In this document: piece by piece, positions 1 through 7,364 of the stretch
Layout: each line of letters opens with the position of its first letter
Position numbering within the stretch: the first letter of the stretch is position 1
NCBI GenBank assembly: GCA_964612925.1
Contig: CAZTFU010000025.1
Coordinates: 1 to 28,013, forward strand
Direction of reading: 5' to 3'
Source of the DNA: Phil1 sp964612925
GTDB lineage: Bacteria > Bacillota > Clostridia > Christensenellales > CAG-138
DNA: 28,013 nt
Made by a program: the position numbers and the translations under genes
Notes under the pieces: model-generated
What the model was told of the DNA's origin: nothing
Databases searched by the model: none
The model's input: the letters and a program-made list of their open reading frames with translations, nothing else

Positions 1-108
1 TTCAACCCTCTAACAACTCCCACATCCCCTCCTTATCCCGCTATGCGCGGGGCAACACTAAGCAAGTTGGGAATAGCATAGTCGAGTTACCACGGCGATT
101 ATCTCTTA

Positions 109-342
109 CTGTAGGGCATAATCTCCACCGCCTGCACAGCGGCTCCGCCGCAGGGGCTTTGAGTGGGAGGCAAACTGACATGGCGTGATTCAAATTTGTC
201 ACCATAGCACAAGAGTTTTAATCTAATTCCGAATTATGCATTCCGCATTCCGAATTATCTCCCGCACAGCGGCTCCGCCGCAGGGGCTTTGTGTGAGAGG
301 CAAACTGAAGTGGCGTTTCTCAAACTTTTCTTGGCTCTCCCT
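109..342 (+). repeat. Left copy of long inverted repeat (partner at 20706-20941)
   Basis: This 234-base block starts CTGTAGGGCATAAT and ends CTTGGCTCTCCCT. Read in reverse complement, 20706-20941 (236 bases) has the same landmarks in the same order: the CTGTAGGGCATAAT end, a short GC hairpin, AGGCAAACTGACATGG, a central A/T-rich part ending CCGAATT, a second GC hairpin, and GGCTCTCCCT. The copies lie about 20.4 kb apart in opposite orientation. No reading frame, target-site duplication or transposase is visible, so this is a non-coding dispersed element rather than an insertion sequence. Confidence 0.85.
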
Positions 343-390
343 ATGGGAGAGCTGTCTGCGTAGCTGTAAGCGGAGCAGACTGAGAGGGTG
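330..390 (-). repeat. Hairpin module (GAGCCAAG / CCTCTCAGTC family)
   Basis: Read on the minus strand, this unit begins CACCCTCTCAGTC and ends GAGAGCCAAG. Between the borders are a GTCTGC...GCAGAC stem and a GCTCTCCC-ATA-GGGAGAGC stem. The borders are the same as in the units at 415-491, 20545-20597 and 20658-20718, while the stem sequences differ but still pair. Confidence 0.7.
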
Positions 391-414
391 TGAGGCTATG
401 CGTTGCGCCTTTAT

Positions 415-491
415 GCCCTCTCAGTCACGGCTTACGCCGTGCCAGCTCAGCACAAGGCACACCCTACGGGCGCCCCAAAGGGGGAGCCAAG
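415..491 (+). repeat. Hairpin module (CCTCTCAGTC / GAGCCAAG family)
   Basis: This unit starts GCCCTCTCAGTC, contains a perfect CACGGC-TTAC-GCCGTG hairpin, and ends GGGGGAGCCAAG. The equivalent stem in the 20545-20597 copy is CGCGGC-TTAC-GCCGCG, so one base pair has changed on both sides and pairing is kept. It also carries the GGCACACCC motif shared with the 20658-20718 unit. Confidence 0.7.
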
Positions 492-536
492 AAAAGTTCG
501 AGCCACGCAAGACAAACACAATACGATTACCGACAT

Positions 537-567
537 AAAAAAGGAGGTCGCATGTGCGACCTCCTTT
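537..567 (-). terminator. Rho-independent terminator of the rnf operon
   Basis: A perfect 13-base-pair stem (540-552 with 555-567) reads AAAGGAGGTCGCA on one arm. On the minus strand it is followed by a T run from 542 downward into 537. It lies 19 bases beyond the rnfB stop codon, so it ends the rnfCDEAB transcript. The plus strand lacks a comparable T run beyond the stem. Confidence 0.9.
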
Positions 568-585
568 GAATATTGAAGGTAACGT

Positions 586-1398
586 TTATTCCGCGTCCGC
601 ATCGGATACGGCGGAGTAGTCGATTATGCAGCCGCAGGGGCAAACCTTTGCACAGGCACCGCAGCGGGTGCACTTTTCGGGATCTATGCGGGCATAGCCA
701 TCCTCAACGACTATTGCGCCGTACTTACATTCCTTGACACAGCGTCCGCATCCTATGCAGGCCTTCATGCAGGCGGCACGCGCAACGCGGCCGGTATCCT
801 TGTTGCGGCAAAGCACCAGCACCTTTGTTTCGGCGGGAACTATCCTTATGGCGCTCCTTGGACAGGTCTTTTCGCAGTTGCCGCAGGCCACGCATACGTT
901 CGGGTCTATATTGGCAATGCCGTTATTCATGCTTATCGCGCCGAAGCTGCAAACGCGCATGCAGTCGCCAAGACCTATACATGCGTATGCACACTCCTTG
1001 GGGCCGCCCGCTATGGATGCGGCAGTGGCACAGCTGGTGTACCCGTCATATTTGTATCTTTCCGTAGCAACGCCGTTATGCCCTTGGCATATAACGCGGG
1101 CAACCATCTTTTCGCCCTCTTCTATTTCAATGCCAAGTGCTTCGCTTATTGCGGCCATGTTCGCCGCGGCGCACAGCGTGGGCTTTGCTTCGCCGTTCAC
1201 AACGGCCTCGGCAAATGCCGCACAGCCCGCGTAACCGCACGCACCGCAGTTTGCGCCGCCGAGTGCCTCACTGACCTTGCTTATTCTTTCGTCCACTTCA
1301 ACGGAAAGCTTTTTATCCGCAACCTCAAGCAGTATGCCGAAAACAAGTCCGACCACGCCGAGAACGCCGAATGCAAGCAATACAGGGATAAAGTCCAT
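586..1398 (-). CDS. rnfB: Rnf complex subunit B, ferredoxin-facing iron-sulfur protein
   Basis: RnfB is the membrane-anchored subunit that takes electrons from reduced ferredoxin at the cytoplasmic face of the Rnf ion pump. This 270-residue protein starts with one hydrophobic helix (residues about 4-26). An Fe-S domain follows with the GGANCGACGYAGC motif near residue 48. Four cysteine clusters come next, including CVACGNCEKTCP, CIGCGRCVKEC and CTRCGACAKVCP, enough for several [4Fe-4S] clusters. The length is normal for clostridial RnfB. AGGGAGG stands 8 bases before the ATG. It is the last gene of the operon, 14 bases after rnfA and just ahead of the terminator. Confidence 0.97.
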   Translation of the reverse strand: MDFIPVLLAFGVLGVVGLVFGILLEVADKKLSVEVDERISKVSEALGGANCGACGYAGCAAFAEAVVNGEAKPTLCAAANMAAISEALGIEIEEGEKMVARVICQGHNGVATERYKYDGYTSCATAASIAGGPKECAYACIGLGDCMRVCSFGAISMNNGIANIDPNVCVACGNCEKTCPRSAIRIVPAETKVLVLCRNKDTGRVARAACMKACIGCGRCVKECKYGAIVVEDGYARIDPEKCTRCGACAKVCPCGCIIDYSAVSDADAE

Positions 1399-1412
1399 AA
1401 TCTATTCCTCCC

Positions 1413-2027
1413 TTATGCGCCAAGGCCGGCAAAGCCCATGAATGCTACGCTCATGAGACCGGCAATTATCAATGAGCTGGAAAAGCCCTTCAGACATTCG
1501 GGTATCTTGGAAGTTTCAAGCCTTTCCCTGACACCCGCCATAAGCACTATGGCAAGCAGGAAGCCGAGTGCGCCGAACACGCCGTTAAGCACGGAGTAAA
1601 GCAGGTTGAACTCAATCACCTCACCGCCTATGGTTATGGGGCTGCCTATATTGAGTATGCACACGCCGAGCACCGCACAGTTGGTGGTTATAAGCGGCAG
1701 ATAAATACCCAATGCCTTGTAGAGGGAAGGACTGCTCTTCTTTATAAACATTTCAACTATCTGCACAAGGCTTGCTATGACCAGTATGAACACTATGGTC
1801 GAAAGATAGGCAAGGCCGAGCGGCACAAGTATATATGTGTAAATAAGATAGGTGAACAGCGACGCAAGACCCATAACGAACGTGACCGCAAGGCCCATGC
1901 CCGTTGCCGTTTCAACCTTATTGGATACGCCCAAAAACGGGCAGTTACCAAGGTAACGTGAGAAAATGAAGTTGTTGGTAAGTACGCAGTTTACCATGAA
2001 CAAAAGGATCTTTGCTATGCCGCTCAT
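1413..2027 (-). CDS. rnfA: Rnf complex membrane subunit A
   Basis: RnfA is an integral membrane subunit that, with RnfE, forms the core of the Rnf pump and in solved complexes holds a shared [2Fe-2S] cluster in the membrane. This 204-residue protein has about six membrane segments. It carries the family's paired cysteine signatures, NNFIFSRYLGNCPFLGVS near residue 18 and NCAVLGVCILN near residue 117. The start overlaps the rnfE stop by four bases (ATGA), pointing to coupled translation, and a GGAG box lies about 10 bases upstream. Length and motifs are typical. Confidence 0.97.
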   Translation of the reverse strand: MSGIAKILLFMVNCVLTNNFIFSRYLGNCPFLGVSNKVETATGMGLAVTFVMGLASLFTYLIYTYILVPLGLAYLSTIVFILVIASLVQIVEMFIKKSSPSLYKALGIYLPLITTNCAVLGVCILNIGSPITIGGEVIEFNLLYSVLNGVFGALGFLLAIVLMAGVRERLETSKIPECLKGFSSSLIIAGLMSVAFMGFAGLGA

Positions 2028-2668
2028 GCGCGTATCACTCCTTTCTCCTCAGTCTTTTTCTTTTCGGCCTTCTGCATAAAGTAGTTGGCTATGCCGAGCA
2101 CACTGCCGAACACTATAAAGCCGCCGGGTGCCATAAGCGCAAGAAGCATAGGCTCAAAGTTTGCGCCGAATACGCTCAGACCGAATATGCTGCCGTTGCC
2201 GAGCAGCTCACGCACTATGCCGATAACGGTTATGGCAAGCGTAAAGCCTATACCCATGCCAAGACCGTCCGCCGCACTTAACAGTACGCCGTTTTTGCTT
2301 GCAAATGCCTCCGCACGGGCAAGAATTATGCAGTTAACGACTATCAGCGGTATGAACATGCCAAGGCTTTCGTACAGTGCGGGCACCCATGCCTTGACTA
2401 TCATTTCAACAAGGGTAACGAAGGTGCATATTATCACGACGAATGCGGGTATGCGGATCTTGTCGGGAATTATATTTCTCAAAAGGGAAATAACAACATT
2501 GCTGCCGACAAGCACGAACGTTGCCGCAAGGCCCATGCCGACCGCGTTCGATGCGCTTGTGGTTGAGGCAAGCGTTGGGCATATGCCAAGCACCAATCTA
2601 AGCGTCGGGTTTTCATTCAGTATTCCGTTAAAGAATACGCTTGAAACGGTTTTTTCCTTTTTAGCCAT
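2024..2668 (-). CDS. rnfE: Rnf complex membrane subunit E
   Basis: RnfE is the RnfA paralogue in the membrane core. The 214-residue product has about six helices and the matching cysteine pattern NPTLRLVLGICPTLA near residue 20 and IVVNCIILARAEAF near residue 109. AAGGAGG lies 9 bases before the ATG. The gene overlaps the end of rnfD by 8 bases and the start of rnfA by 4. In the usual clostridial order C-D-G-E-A-B, rnfG would sit immediately before this gene. Here the direct overlap with rnfD leaves no room for it. Confidence 0.96.
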   Translation of the reverse strand: MAKKEKTVSSVFFNGILNENPTLRLVLGICPTLASTTSASNAVGMGLAATFVLVGSNVVISLLRNIIPDKIRIPAFVVIICTFVTLVEMIVKAWVPALYESLGMFIPLIVVNCIILARAEAFASKNGVLLSAADGLGMGIGFTLAITVIGIVRELLGNGSIFGLSVFGANFEPMLLALMAPGGFIVFGSVLGIANYFMQKAEKKKTEEKGVIRA

Positions 2669-3587
2669 TGGCCTTTTCCTCCTTTAGGCGGCCATAGAGC
2701 CGGGGTTTAACATATTTATCGAGCAGAGGAGTAACTATGTTCATAACGAGTATTGCATATGTCACGCCCTCGGGATAATTACAGAAGTTGCGGATTATAA
2801 CAACGATTATACCGCAACCTGCGGCATATATAAGCTGACCCTTTGCGCTCATGGGGCTTGTGGTATAGTCGGTCGCCATAAACACGGCACCGAGCATTAC
2901 GCCGCCGCAAAGTATGGCCTGCACGGGGTCGCCGCCGAGAATGGCTGTGAACACGAACACCACCGCAAGGAACGTTACGGGTATGCGCCAAGTTATGACA
3001 CGCCTTACCAGCATGTATATAAAGCCGAGAAGTATCGCCGCCTTGCAAACTTCACCTATGCAACCGGGGATGTTGCCAAGGAACATATCCATGTAGCTTG
3101 CCTCGTACCCGCCAAGCACGGTTGAGCTTGATACGGCATCCGCACCACTCAGGTAGGTGGGCAGAACAAACGCGGTCATCCTTACGGGCCAGCTTGCAAG
3201 CATTATGCCACGTGCGGCAAGTGCGGGGTTGACGAAGTTGTCACCTATGCCGCCGAAAAGCTGCTTAACGAGAATTATCGCAAAGCCGCTGCCGATAATG
3301 GGCAACCACCACGGTGCCGTCGGCGGAAGGTTAAGGCCGATAAGCAATCCCGTAACGGCCGCGCTCAAATCGCCTATCCTTACGGTTTTGTGCGTAAGCT
3401 TTTGCCAAAGGTACTCAAACAGTATTGCAGAGGCCGTTGCCAATATGCAAATAAGCGCCGCATTAAGACCAAAATAGTAAATACCGGCTATCGTAGTGGG
3501 CAGCAATGCAATCAAAACATCGCCCATAAGGGAACGGGTGTTTTGCGGGCTGCGCACATGCGGTGCGGTTGAAATATAAAGGCTCAT
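2661..3587 (-). CDS. rnfD: Rnf complex membrane subunit D, flavin-binding
   Basis: RnfD is a polytopic membrane subunit that normally carries covalent FMN on a Thr facing the outside, attached by ApbE. The 308-residue product has about nine hydrophobic helices and the family stretches GGIGDNFVNPALAARGIML (about 112-130) and ATDYTTSPMSAKGQLIYA. The attachment region reads DAVSSSTVLGG (150-160), with Thr156 in the expected place. The residue before it is Ser, where the family motif (S/T)-(G/S)-A-T has Ala. AAGGAGG precedes the ATG by 7 bases and lies inside the end of rnfC, so the genes are translationally linked. Confidence 0.95.
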   Translation of the reverse strand: MSLYISTAPHVRSPQNTRSLMGDVLIALLPTTIAGIYYFGLNAALICILATASAILFEYLWQKLTHKTVRIGDLSAAVTGLLIGLNLPPTAPWWLPIIGSGFAIILVKQLFGGIGDNFVNPALAARGIMLASWPVRMTAFVLPTYLSGADAVSSSTVLGGYEASYMDMFLGNIPGCIGEVCKAAILLGFIYMLVRRVITWRIPVTFLAVVFVFTAILGGDPVQAILCGGVMLGAVFMATDYTTSPMSAKGQLIYAAGCGIIVVIIRNFCNYPEGVTYAILVMNIVTPLLDKYVKPRLYGRLKEEKANG

Positions 3588-3588
3588 A

Positions 3589-4926
3589 TCATTTCCTCCT
3601 TGCTGCTGCGGCTATGGCATCCTTGGTGTTCTTGAATGCCGCCGTCAGCCACCTTCTTGACGGGCAAGCGTAGGAACAACAGCCGCACAGTATGCAGTCC
3701 ATAACGTGGTTGGCCTTTGCACCTTCAAGGTTGCCCGCATCGCAAAGATGCTTCAGCTTGTATGGGTCAAGACCCATGGGGCACGCTTCAACGCAGTGCG
3801 CACAGCGAATGCACGGTTCCTCGGTAACGCTTTGAGCATCCTTTTCGTTGTACACGACTATGCCGCCATTGGCCTTGGCAATGGGTATGTTCGCGCTTGC
3901 GGTGCAAACGCCCGTCATACCGCCGCCCATGACTATCTTACCCGCTTCCTCACTGTAGCCGCCGCATTCGCCTATCATATCGGCAACCACGGTACCTATC
4001 CTCACGCGCAGGTTGGAAGGATTCTTCACCTTGCCCGTAACGGTGGTTATGCGGCTTATAAGGGGCTTGCCGTCTATGACCGCATCCGCAATGGCGGCAG
4101 CGGTTGCAACGTTGGTGACTATGGTATGTACCTCAATCGGCAGCTTGCCGCTTGGCACCTGACGACCCGTGACGGCGTGAATAAGCTGCTTTTCACCGCC
4201 CTGCGGGTACTTTGTTCTGAGCACCGCTATCTCCACGCCCTCGCGCCCCGCGGCGGCTTTGCGCATTGCCTCCACGGCTTCCATCTTATTGTCTTCTATT
4301 GCTATTACGCCGCGCTTTACGTTGAGTGCGCGCATTTCCGCCCGGAGACCGTCAACTATGCGGCGCGGTTCTTCTATCATAAGGCGATAATCCGCGGTAA
4401 GGAACGTTTCACATTCGGCACCGTTGAGTATAATGGTGTCGCATGTCTTGCCCTCGGGAAGAGTGAGCTTAACATGCGCGGGGAAGCTTGCGCCGCCCAT
4501 GCCGCATATGCCCGCCGCTTTTATCGCGGGGATTATAACGGAAGGATCAACCGTTTCAACGTTGCCGTAGCCCTCTATGCCGTCTATCCATTCGTCGGCA
4601 AAATCGTTCTGTATGCATACGCACATTACGGGGCCTGCACCGGTTATAAGCCGCGGCTCCACTGCCGTAACCTCACCGGATACGCTTGCGTGTACCGGCA
4701 GACCCAGCCCGCCCACGGGTTCACCTATCAACTGGCCTATTTTAACATGATCTCCCTTGCTTATGCACGGCTTGGACGGTGCGCCCAAGTGCATGCTCAT
4801 GGGAATCACCACCGAGTCGGAAACAAAGTCCCGTACCGGGGTGTTTCTGGTCGGCATCTTACCCTCATGCTGAGAATGAAGTGGATGAACGCCGCCCTTG
4901 AAGGAATACTTTGGCAAACAAAGCAC
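3589..4926 (-). CDS. rnfC: Rnf complex subunit C, NADH-binding flavo-iron-sulfur protein
   Basis: RnfC is the peripheral subunit that exchanges electrons with NAD(H). The 445-residue protein opens with the family's FKGGVHP motif near residue 9. It continues through an NADH/FMN-binding domain, with GMGGASFPAHVKL near 142. It ends with two ferredoxin motifs, CIRCAHCVEACP (about 372-383) and CILCGCCSYACP (about 411-422). First gene of the operon. The start is uncertain. The GTG at 4926 has its purine run too close, whereas a TTG at 4917 has AGGTG 6 bases upstream and would make the protein begin at PKYSFKGG. A TATAAT-like -10 box lies at 5018-5023 on the minus strand. Confidence 0.95.
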   Translation of the reverse strand: MLCLPKYSFKGGVHPLHSQHEGKMPTRNTPVRDFVSDSVVIPMSMHLGAPSKPCISKGDHVKIGQLIGEPVGGLGLPVHASVSGEVTAVEPRLITGAGPVMCVCIQNDFADEWIDGIEGYGNVETVDPSVIIPAIKAAGICGMGGASFPAHVKLTLPEGKTCDTIILNGAECETFLTADYRLMIEEPRRIVDGLRAEMRALNVKRGVIAIEDNKMEAVEAMRKAAAGREGVEIAVLRTKYPQGGEKQLIHAVTGRQVPSGKLPIEVHTIVTNVATAAAIADAVIDGKPLISRITTVTGKVKNPSNLRVRIGTVVADMIGECGGYSEEAGKIVMGGGMTGVCTASANIPIAKANGGIVVYNEKDAQSVTEEPCIRCAHCVEACPMGLDPYKLKHLCDAGNLEGAKANHVMDCILCGCCSYACPSRRWLTAAFKNTKDAIAAAARRK

Positions 4927-5017
4927 CTGCCTTTCGATTTGATGCGGATAGCGAATGGTATCGAAAATGCAAAATCCAAAATTAAGGATGCAATACCATA
5001 CCTTTGCGATTTTTGTT

Positions 5018-5023
5018 ATTATA
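5018..5023 (-). promoter_or_regulatory. Possible -10 box for the rnf operon
   Basis: Read on the minus strand the bases are a perfect TATAAT, about 92 bases before the GTG start of rnfC and in the gap divergent from the QueG-like gene. No good -35 hexamer stands at the right distance, so the call rests on the -10 box and position only. The implied leader would be about 85 bases. Confidence 0.4.
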
Positions 5024-5124
5024 ACACACTATTTAAGCGTAGTGTAGGGGTTCACTGTCGTTAGTTTTTTAACTTTTCGCCCGTTTTACTATACTTTGAC
5101 CCGATAATATGTTATGCTTTTACC

Positions 5125-6051
5125 ATGTACGATATGCTTGGCGCAGAAAACGCAAATAAAATACATTCCGCGGCCCTGCGGCACGGTTTTGCAGGGACGT
5201 ACCTTATGAAATTGCATCGGCTTGACGAGTGGCATAAGTATTCATCCTTGTATGGCACGGATGAAGGTATGCCGTATTCGCTTGTCGATTCGTTCCCCAA
5301 TGCAAGCGCGGCAGTACTACTTGTGTGGGCATACGGGCCGTATTCCGTAAAAACGCGAATAAGCCCGTACTACGCCGCAAGCAACGCCGCATATCACGCC
5401 GCAAAGGCATTGGAGGCGGAGCTTTGCACACTCGGGTTCAGGGTGAAGCGCGAATATATACCCGTTCGCGCACTCTGCATTGCAAACGGCTTGGGGCACA
5501 GGGGCAAAAACGGCCTTATAAGCATTGCGCCTTTCGGCACGCGCATTGTGCTTGAAACGCTTATTGTATATGATAGAGTGGAGCTTACCCCGATTCTTGA
5601 TGAAAAGAGCACCTGCCCCGAGGGTTGCACGGCATGCATACGCGCCTGTCCTATGGGTGCAATAACAAATGATGGGCTTAATGTTACGCGCTGTATGCGC
5701 TATATAATGGATACGGGCTATACGGAGGAGATATGGCAGAAGCAGCGGTCGTTCCTCGGGTGTGAAGAATGCCAAACCGCCTGCCCCAAAAATGCCATGC
5801 TGAAAAAACAGCCGCTCAAGAAGGAAACGGAGGAAGCATTTGACCTAAGGCGGCTGATCATGGGGGACACCAAGGCCGCACGGCTTATCGCGGGAAAGAA
5901 TATAACCGGCCGCGGTAGGCTTACAATGGAGGCGATTGCCTTTGCTGCGCAGGACGGAATGTATTTTGAGGAGATAAAGAATTGCCTCGATTCCCAATTT
6001 GAGCAGGTGCGCCTTGCGGCAAAATGGGCACTGCGGCGGCGGGAAAGTTAA
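5125..6051 (+). CDS. QueG-like (epoxyqueuosine reductase family) iron-sulfur protein, short form
   Basis: QueG is a cobalamin and [4Fe-4S] enzyme making queuosine in tRNA. This 308-residue protein shares its layout: an N-terminal DUF1730-like domain, a GLGHRGKNGLI stretch near residue 120 matching the family GLGWxGKN motif, and an 8Fe-8S ferredoxin part. That part comprises CPEGCTACIRACP from residue 164, RCMRY near 189 and CEECQTACP from 213. One HEAT-like repeat ends the protein. It differs from true QueG: it is shorter than the usual 350-380 residues, its first cysteine spacing is CxxxC instead of CxxC, and the Asp expected about 14 residues before GLG is not there. No good ribosome binding site precedes the ATG. 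It may be a paralogue with another reductive role. Confidence 0.75.
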   Translation: MYDMLGAENANKIHSAALRHGFAGTYLMKLHRLDEWHKYSSLYGTDEGMPYSLVDSFPNASAAVLLVWAYGPYSVKTRISPYYAASNAAYHAAKALEAELCTLGFRVKREYIPVRALCIANGLGHRGKNGLISIAPFGTRIVLETLIVYDRVELTPILDEKSTCPEGCTACIRACPMGAITNDGLNVTRCMRYIMDTGYTEEIWQKQRSFLGCEECQTACPKNAMLKKQPLKKETEEAFDLRRLIMGDTKAARLIAGKNITGRGRLTMEAIAFAAQDGMYFEEIKNCLDSQFEQVRLAAKWALRRRES

Positions 6052-6208
6052 CATTTTGCGGCGATGCGCAAACGAAATGTCACTTAAACATAACCGAAGT
6101 TTATTTGTTTTGTAATACTTTTGTGATGCTTTTTTGCCTGATATGCTCTATAATACGAATCAAGAAAGAGAGAGAGCAACCTTTCAAAAGAGCAAACAAA
6201 CGGATTAC

Positions 6209-6244
6209 CGGCTTGGTGGAAACATCAAGCCGATTATTCTTTTT
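6209..6244 (+). terminator. Rho-independent terminator after the QueG-like gene
   Basis: A 10-base-pair stem with one G-T wobble (CGGCTTGGTG with CATCAAGCCG) closes a GAAA tetraloop at 6219-6222. A T-rich tail runs 6233-6244. It lies 158 bases after the upstream stop codon and just before the promoter of the next gene, so it insulates the two. Nothing else recognisable was seen in 6052-6208. Confidence 0.75.
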
Positions 6245-6249
6245 GGCGA

Positions 6250-6278
6250 TTGAACGAAGCGAAACTATAGTATATAAT
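6250..6278 (+). promoter_or_regulatory. Sigma-A-type promoter of the GyrI-like gene
   Basis: TTGAAC (6250-6255), a 17-base spacer and a perfect TATAAT (6273-6278) stand 33 bases before the ATG at 6312. AGGAGGG follows the predicted start of transcription, giving a short leader of about 25 bases. Confidence 0.8.
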
Positions 6279-6311
6279 AGGAATATGCTAATCTCCACAA
6301 GGAGGGCTTAA

Positions 6312-7199
6312 ATGAAGCTGAAGAAAAAAGAAAAGGCAGACCCTATAGAACAAAAGGCGGCTGAGCGTGTGCCGGCCGCGGATAATGTGCGCGCATTTGA
6401 AACAAGGCGTTTTATAGGCAAGCGTACCCATATAGTAACCAAGGAAGGCGATATGCTTCAAAAGCAACGTGCCTTTATGAATGAACTTGAAAATGACGGT
6501 ACCGTGGATGAACTCAAGGCCGTGATGAAGGCGGGCAGTGAGTATGTTGCGGGCATATGCACGAACTTTACCGCAAAGGGCTATGACTATTGGGTAGCCG
6601 TTGAGGCGGATGACGATGCGCCCGTTGAATTGGGCTATGAAGAAACTACCGTGCCCGAGGGTATGTACGCCTACTTTGAATGCGACGGGGCAAGCGTTAA
6701 GGCCGTGTCCGACAGGTGGAGCGAGGTATATAACCGCTGGTTCCCGAAATCGGGCTATAATCATCTCGGCACGCAGGAAATAGAAATATTCCCCCTTGGC
6801 GATAAAGACGCCGCGGATTATCACTGCACGCTGTTCGTGCCCGTAAAGGCGATAGAGCGCATACCGCTTAGCAAGTATAAGCGCACGGGTATGATGGGCG
6901 GCGCACCCTATATGCTGCTTGGCAGTATAGCGGGCGTGCTTATATCGGGCACGACGGATACGAAAACAATGCTTATATATGCCCTTGCGGGCGGCAGCAT
7001 AGCGTGGTTTTTGTACGGCTACATGGTACAGCGCAAGGAAAAGCGCGAAAAAGAGGAAAAGGACGCCATGGCGAAGGCCGAATTTCGGGAAGCATTAGCC
7101 AAGGAAAAGGCAAAAAAGGCCGATTCTGCCGCAGATAAACCCGCTATCGCAGAGCTTGACGAGAGCGCGGACGGGGCGGATGATGCGCAAAACCAATAA
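6312..7199 (+). CDS. GyrI-like/AraC effector-binding domain on a two-helix membrane anchor
   Basis: Residues about 75-190 resemble the GyrI-like (SbmC/AraC effector-binding) fold. They include VPEGMYAYFECDG, a W-S-E-V-Y-N-R-W-F-P-K-S-G-Y run, an EIEIFPLGD stretch, and a closing HCTLFVPVKAIE where the family has EIWIPVK. Proteins with this fold bind small molecules. Here there is no DNA-binding domain. Instead residues about 199-241 form two closely spaced hydrophobic helices (MLLGSIAGVLI; MLIYALAGGSIAWFLYGYMV), followed by a highly charged Lys/Glu tail that is probably helical. Both ends would lie on the same side, most likely in the cytoplasm. The AGGAGGG box and consensus promoter support expression as a single gene. 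The specific function is unknown. Confidence 0.75.
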   Translation: MKLKKKEKADPIEQKAAERVPAADNVRAFETRRFIGKRTHIVTKEGDMLQKQRAFMNELENDGTVDELKAVMKAGSEYVAGICTNFTAKGYDYWVAVEADDDAPVELGYEETTVPEGMYAYFECDGASVKAVSDRWSEVYNRWFPKSGYNHLGTQEIEIFPLGDKDAADYHCTLFVPVKAIERIPLSKYKRTGMMGGAPYMLLGSIAGVLISGTTDTKTMLIYALAGGSIAWFLYGYMVQRKEKREKEEKDAMAKAEFREALAKEKAKKADSAADKPAIAELDESADGADDAQNQ

Positions 7200-7236
7200 G
7201 TGAAAGTTTCTCAGTATTGTTTGTACGTTTTTCAGG

Positions 7237-7271
7237 CAAAACGGTGCGGCCATATGGTTCGCACCGTTTTG
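7237..7271. terminator. Bidirectional terminator between convergent genes
   Basis: A perfect 12-base-pair stem, CAAAACGGTGCG with CGCACCGTTTTG, closes a loop holding the palindrome CCATATGG. The A and T ends of the stem give a T run in both directions. It lies 37 bases after the GyrI-like gene and between it and the converging ppx-type gene, so it can serve both. Bases 7272-7364 hold a short GCGTATACGC palindrome and AT-rich sequence only. Confidence 0.7.
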
Positions 7272-7364
7272 TCGTATAATCGGTATTTTGTTTTGCAATT
7301 GTGGCTTACGGCAGCAAGCGCGGCAGCGGAGCCGTGCTCTCTTTGCCGTTTAGCGTATACGCCG

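Larger units (their letters stand above)
1..535. repeat. Gene-free left end with dispersed hairpin repeats
   Basis: No convincing gene lies before the rnf terminator. The stretch is mosaic repeat DNA. Two copies of a GC hairpin unit, GCGGC-TCC-GCCGC, sit at 139-151 and 269-281, each followed by a GAGGCAAACTGA-like tail. Bases 109-342 match 20706-20941 in inverted orientation. The core at 168-256 differs from the reverse complement of 20793-20881 at 7 of 89 positions by my alignment. Bases 330-390 and 415-491 are hairpin modules bounded by CCCTCTCAGTC and GAGCCAAG. A possible 100-codon reading frame at 236-538 only reads through the repeats and is not believed to be a gene. Confidence 0.8.

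Noticed and set aside
236..538. 100-codon open frame on the plus strand
   Set aside because: It lies wholly in dispersed repeat sequence, has no ribosome binding site, and similar frames arise in the other repeat copies.
537..567. Ribosome-binding-site-like AAAGGAGG as the start of a plus-strand gene
   Set aside because: It is an arm of the rnf terminator stem; no start codon with a long frame follows on the plus strand.
2655..2675. Hidden or frameshifted rnfG between rnfD and rnfE
   Set aside because: The two genes overlap by 8 bases and both have intact ends and starts, so no sequence is left for even a fragment.
3706..5064. 452-codon open frame antisense to rnfC
   Set aside because: rnfC is certain by motif and operon context. 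The antisense frame has no domain and is kept open by codon bias of the real gene.
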